From Dyadobacter pollutisoli (lineage in GTDB: Bacteria; Bacteroidota; Bacteroidia; Cytophagales; Spirosomataceae), in NCBI RefSeq assembly GCF_026625565.1, contig NZ_CP112998.1:6360501-6424500 (forward strand): a stretch of DNA of 64,000 nt. The letters run 5' to 3'. Position numbers and translations under genes: made by a program. The notes under the pieces are model-generated. The model saw nothing but the letters and a program-made list of their open reading frames with translations. It did no database searches and was not told the DNA's origin. Shown piece after piece: positions 60,673 to 64,000 of the stretch. Every line of letters begins with the position of its first letter. The first letter of the stretch is position 1.

Positions 60673-62079
60673 ATGAAATTATATGCGTTATTAAATATTT
60701 TTTTGTGTTTTTCTGGTACACTTTGTGCACAAGTGATAAATGATGCCGCAACCATTGAATTTGGCTCTAAAAACCTTTCATTGGATCAACCCTTGCTGAT
60801 TTCAGTTGTGCTCCGGGATGCTGAGACAAGGCCCGCTGTCATTTTTCCGGAAATTAAAGACTTGGAGAAGCGGAGTAAATCCGCTACCAGTTCGATCAGT
60901 ACCGTTGATGGGAAAAAGGTCGTTATACAAACTATCACACAAGAATACTACGCAGTTAAGCCCGGGAATTATCTGATCCCGGAGTTTACAATGATTATTA
61001 ATGGGGTAAAGCTGCGCTCGGAAGAAACAATGGCCGTGTTTTCTCAGGGTGCGATTGCAGCTGAAACCAATGCCGAGCCAGCTGGCAATTCGATATTGGA
61101 ACAGGATCTTGGAGATAATGATCGGGATATCTTTCTTTCCGTGCAGACCGATAAAAAAGATGTATACATCCGACAGGGCTTTGCATTAAGAATATCTCTC
61201 TATATCGCAGAAAATGCCCCGGTAGAGATGGAATTTTATAGGTTTAATGAACAGCTTCAATCTATTTTGAAGAAACTGAGACCTGTCAATTGCTGGGAGG
61301 AGAATGTTGGCATTGAAGAAATAGTAAAACGGAGAGTAACGATACGGAAAAGGAAATACACGGAATACAACATGTATCAGGCCCGACTTTTCCCGATAAC
61401 CTCGGAGGATATTGTATTTCCGTCGATTACACTGAACATGCTGGTAACGGATAATAATGGGGCGGTAAATGTAGACAGGAAAGTCGTCAGGGCTTTTATG
61501 TCGCGGCCTACAAAGATATCGGTAAGGCAGCTTCCCGACCATCCGCTAAGAGATCAGGTAGCGGTCGGCCAATACAGTTTAAAGGAAAATCTGTCCAGCA
61601 AGCTGGTCTATCCCGGAGAAAGTATCCGGTATATGTTTAAAGTGGAAGGTGTCGGAAACATTGCGGCTATTCCCGACCCTGTCACACAGGCAAGTTCTTC
61701 TTTCGATATTTATCCACCTGAAAAGAGCCAGGTAATTAAAAGAAGTTATCAAGGTGTGATCGGGGAGAAAACTTTTGATTACTTTGTTGTGCCAAGAAAG
61801 GATGGCACATTTGCCCTCGCGCGGTATTTTCAATGGATTTATTTTGATTCGACCAAACAGAAATATGATACGCTGCGATCGTCCAGGACCCTTGAAGTAA
61901 AGGGAGAGGATTATCGACTCGCAAATCTGTCATTAAGCGGCTCAGCGGGTTTGTACGACAATTTGGAAAGCCTTGACAGCAGCAATGAAAGCATTAATTA
62001 TAAACAAATCTTAAAGGACGCAACCAATGCTATTGTAGTCATTTTACTGATCACAATGATTTGGGTATTCAGAAAGTAA
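60673..62079 (+). CDS. BatD-like membrane-anchored protein
   Basis: The protein has a signal peptide (LLNIFLCFSGTLCAQ), a large beta-rich outer part and one C-terminal membrane helix (AIVVILLITMIWVFRK), the build of BatD. ITQEYYAVKPGNYLIPEFTM and YPGESIRYMFKVEGVGNIAA match BatD repeats. BatD of Bacteroidota has been tied to aerotolerance. No batA, batB or batC genes are near. Length 468 is a little short for BatD. Confidence 0.8.
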   Translation: MKLYALLNIFLCFSGTLCAQVINDAATIEFGSKNLSLDQPLLISVVLRDAETRPAVIFPEIKDLEKRSKSATSSISTVDGKKVVIQTITQEYYAVKPGNYLIPEFTMIINGVKLRSEETMAVFSQGAIAAETNAEPAGNSILEQDLGDNDRDIFLSVQTDKKDVYIRQGFALRISLYIAENAPVEMEFYRFNEQLQSILKKLRPVNCWEENVGIEEIVKRRVTIRKRKYTEYNMYQARLFPITSEDIVFPSITLNMLVTDNNGAVNVDRKVVRAFMSRPTKISVRQLPDHPLRDQVAVGQYSLKENLSSKLVYPGESIRYMFKVEGVGNIAAIPDPVTQASSSFDIYPPEKSQVIKRSYQGVIGEKTFDYFVVPRKDGTFALARYFQWIYFDSTKQKYDTLRSSRTLEVKGEDYRLANLSLSGSAGLYDNLESLDSSNESINYKQILKDATNAIVVILLITMIWVFRK

Positions 62080-62085
62080 CATTTA

Positions 62086-63165
62086 ATGGGAAGTACATAC
62101 GGAAAAATTTTCAAGATCGCGACGTTTGGGGAGTCCCATGGCGTGGGGATTGGGGTAGTGATCGAAGGCTGTCCGGCCGGCGTGACATTTGACACAGATT
62201 TTATTCAAAGTGAATTGACCCGGCGAAAACCAGGGCAATCGCGGATTACGACGCAGCGAAAAGAGGCAGACGAATTTGAGGTACTGTCGGGGGTATTTGA
62301 AGGTAAAACAACCGGTACACCCATCGCATTGATCATTCGAAACGAAGATCAGCGCAGTAAGGATTATTCTCACATTGCAGCACAATTCAGGCCGTCACAT
62401 GCGGATTATACGTACCAGGTAAAGTATGGTGTAAGGGATTACCGCGGTGGTGGCAGAAGTTCGGCGCGCGAAACGGCAGCCAGAGTTGCAGCAGGGGCAT
62501 TGGCGAAGCTACTTCTTGCGGAGCTCGGTGTTAACGTCCAGGCATATGTGTCGCAGGTAGGAGCTATGAAGCTCGAAAAGTCCTATGATGAACTGGATTT
62601 AACAGAAACCGAAAATAACGCTGTACGCTGCCCGGATCCGGTTATGGCGCAACAAATGTTCGACTACATTGACAGTGTGCGGAAATTGGGAGATTCCGTT
62701 GGTGGTGTCGTGAATTGTGTGATTAAAGGTACACCGGCTGGCTGGGGTGAACCGGTCTTTGACAAGCTGCATGCGGAGCTTGGGAAAGCAATGCTAAGCA
62801 TCAATGCCGTAAAAGGCTTTGAATACGGAAGTGGGTTTGAGGGGGTGACATTGCTGGGATCGCAGCACAATGATGCGTTTTATATTGACGACAACGAAAA
62901 GGTACATACCCGTACCAACCATTCAGGTGGAATACAGGGTGGGATTTCCAATGGAGAAGATATTTATTTCAAAGTAGCATTCAAACCGGTGGCGACCATT
63001 ATGCAGGATCAGGAGAGCATTGATCAGCATGGCGATGTGGCGATTGTGCAAGGCAAGGGAAGGCATGACCCCTGCGTGGTTCCACGTGCGGTGCCTATTG
63101 TGGAGGCAATGGCAGCATTGGTACTGGCTGATTTCTATCTACGCAATAAGTCAAGCCGCGTTTAA
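62086..63165 (+). CDS. aroC: chorismate synthase
   Basis: AroC makes chorismate from EPSP using reduced flavin. The 359 residues contain the family signatures [37 protein letters not shown] and the end [16 protein letters not shown]. Length is normal. It starts 6 bp after the BatD-like gene. Confidence 0.97.
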   Translation: MGSTYGKIFKIATFGESHGVGIGVVIEGCPAGVTFDTDFIQSELTRRKPGQSRITTQRKEADEFEVLSGVFEGKTTGTPIALIIRNEDQRSKDYSHIAAQFRPSHADYTYQVKYGVRDYRGGGRSSARETAARVAAGALAKLLLAELGVNVQAYVSQVGAMKLEKSYDELDLTETENNAVRCPDPVMAQQMFDYIDSVRKLGDSVGGVVNCVIKGTPAGWGEPVFDKLHAELGKAMLSINAVKGFEYGSGFEGVTLLGSQHNDAFYIDDNEKVHTRTNHSGGIQGGISNGEDIYFKVAFKPVATIMQDQESIDQHGDVAIVQGKGRHDPCVVPRAVPIVEAMAALVLADFYLRNKSSRV

Positions 63166-63356
63166 AACTTGTGCTTCTTACGCCTTTGGTTCAGACTGAG
63201 GACAAGCCAAATTGTTCCCAGGAATTCTATGACCAGCCCGCTTAATATGATGGGATTGCTCAGCTGGGTTCTGGTGGAGTTTAAAAACGAACCTGTGGCC
63301 AGTAAAAGCATACCAGCCAGGAGAAGAAGTGCAGCGTTTCGTAAACTTAGTTTCAC
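63162..63356 (-). CDS. small membrane protein
   Basis: A 64-residue frame (GTG start) has two hydrophobic helices ([18 protein letters not shown] and [19 protein letters not shown]) and a basic end RRKKHKF. It overlaps the aroC stop by 4 bp in convergent orientation. The pattern is that of a genuine small membrane protein, but no family was recognised. Confidence 0.6.
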   Translation of the reverse strand: MKLSLRNAALLLLAGMLLLATGSFLNSTRTQLSNPIILSGLVIEFLGTIWLVLSLNQRRKKHKF

Positions 63357-63442
63357 TAACTAGATAGTTCGTTCCACAATATATTTCGTTATGCAAATTC
63401 TGTTACCGAATATATAAATTCCCTTTAAGGAATGCTATTCTC

Positions 63443-63483
63443 GTAAACAAAAAATGGCTCAGTATGAGCCATTTTTTGTTTAC
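63443..63483. terminator. bidirectional terminator
   Basis: A perfect 19-bp stem (63443-63461 with 63465-63483) with loop GTA, A-rich on one side and T-rich on the other. It ends the gene at 63495 and could stop transcripts from the left as well. Confidence 0.85.
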
Positions 63484-63494
63484 AACCTAAATCA

Positions 63495-64000
63495 TTATAT
63501 CACTTGTGTCTTTCCCGGAACAGCCACTGGATACAGGCCGTCTGGTCCTGGAAGGATTTTCGGCGAAGCATCCCAAGCTAATTTGTCAGGGAAAAGATTG
63601 ATGTCTGACTTCAAAGCCTCATCCCAGGCAATCATTTTGCCTGAATATGTTGCCATACGACCCATAATAGCGGTCATAGTACTTTTTGCACCATTTTCAG
63701 CGTCAGCAAATTTGTATTCACCTTTTGCGATAGCTGCAAACAGTTCGTCGTGTTCTACCTGATAAGGGTTTCTGTCACCTTTGTCATCATGTTGATAAAT
63801 CACACCGCCTTTATAGTCTTTCAGGATAGTTTTTTTGCCGTCGAAACTATCGATACGTCCTTTTGTTCCTACGAAAGCTTCATCGACACGGTTCCAGGTC
63901 CCTTCAAACTGGCGGCATTGGCTTGAAATAACCGTTCCGTCAGCATAGATCAGATCCAATGTGTGGTGGTCAAAGATCTCACCGTAAGCTTTGCCGGTAC
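63495..64000 (-). CDS. Gfo/Idh/MocA-family oxidoreductase, 3' part only
   Basis: The C-terminal 168 residues are in the window; the gene continues past 64000. Visible segments are AYGEIFDHHTLDLIYADGT, YQVEHDELFAAIAKGEY, ATYSGKMIAWDEAL and LPGPDGLYPVAVPGKT. They match the C-terminus of secreted-type Gfo/Idh/MocA dehydrogenases with a 'D-G-Y-P-V' end, common in Bacteroidota sugar catabolism. Confidence 0.85.
   Translation of the reverse strand, partial: TGKAYGEIFDHHTLDLIYADGTVISSQCRQFEGTWNRVDEAFVGTKGRIDSFDGKKTILKDYKGGVIYQHDDKGDRNPYQVEHDELFAAIAKGEYKFADAENGAKSTMTAIMGRMATYSGKMIAWDEALKSDINLFPDKLAWDASPKILPGPDGLYPVAVPGKTQVI

Noticed and set aside
61186..61542. Antisense frames within the BatD-like and other core genes
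   Set aside because: Shadow frames of well-supported genes; no separate promoter or domain evidence.

Overview
The window reads as chromosomal DNA of a Bacteroidota bacterium, most likely a Cytophagales member near Dyadobacter/Spirosoma. The inference rests on the ubiE-porT pair, the exbB-exbD-exbD-tonB-pstS-TPR operon, a BatD-like protein, an ISAon1-type insertion sequence, BtgA/BtgB-type mobilization genes and promoters of the form TTG-N19-TAnnTTTG. No ribosomal RNA or species marker is present, so the genus is a guess.

Region 1 (88-19999) is an integrative mobilizable element of about 19.9 kb inserted in the 3' end of a tRNA-Phe gene. It is bounded by a 17-bp direct repeat (attL 88-104, attR 19983-19999) and carries a tyrosine integrase next to attR. 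Both ends have a pair of TrGTTTAy motifs spaced 12 bp. The left half is a defence island: a first C5-cytosine methyltransferase, a GHKL/MORC-like ATPase with an unknown partner protein, an HNH protein, a Vsr repair nuclease, a second C5 methyltransferase with a ribbon-helix-helix-like N-terminus, and a divergent PD-(D/E)XK endonuclease. The middle has an XRE regulator, a HEPN protein, a lone MazF/PemK-like protein and a NYN nuclease fused to a cold-shock domain. The right half is the transfer and replication module: relaxase, accessory mobilization protein, a four-hairpin oriT candidate, a Toprim primase, an iteron-like origin candidate, an SF3-type helicase, an excisionase-like HTH, a second HNH protein, an unknown protein and the integrase.

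Region 2 (20191-23577) holds two Fic systems: a class II Fic protein with a 41-bp-periodic repeat in its promoter plus a small XRE gene, and a 'mobile mystery' A/B pair with its own palindromic operators.

Region 3 (23843-32574) is core and surface genes (glycosyltransferase, nuclease-like protein, beta-barrel protein, ubiE, porT), then tRNA-Val followed by the oddest structure in the window. This is a tandem array of seven 136-bp units, each a copy of the tRNA-Val 3' half broken by two GC-rich inserts, six of them followed by a terminator hairpin. An ISAon1-family element has landed inside the array with a 6-bp target duplication.

Region 4 (32938-44661) has a sensor kinase with an ethylene-receptor-like membrane domain and its response regulator, a Gfo/Idh/MocA oxidoreductase, a polysaccharide cassette (bi-domain oxidoreductase, heparinase II/III-like protein, GT4 glycosyltransferase) and nuoIJK. 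Region 5 (44768-64000) is ordinary housekeeping: purF-like, recO, lptB, recJ, ruvX, def, nitrilase, gatC, the Ton energy-transducing operon, a BatD-like protein, aroC and the 3' part of a further Gfo/Idh/MocA gene running off the window.
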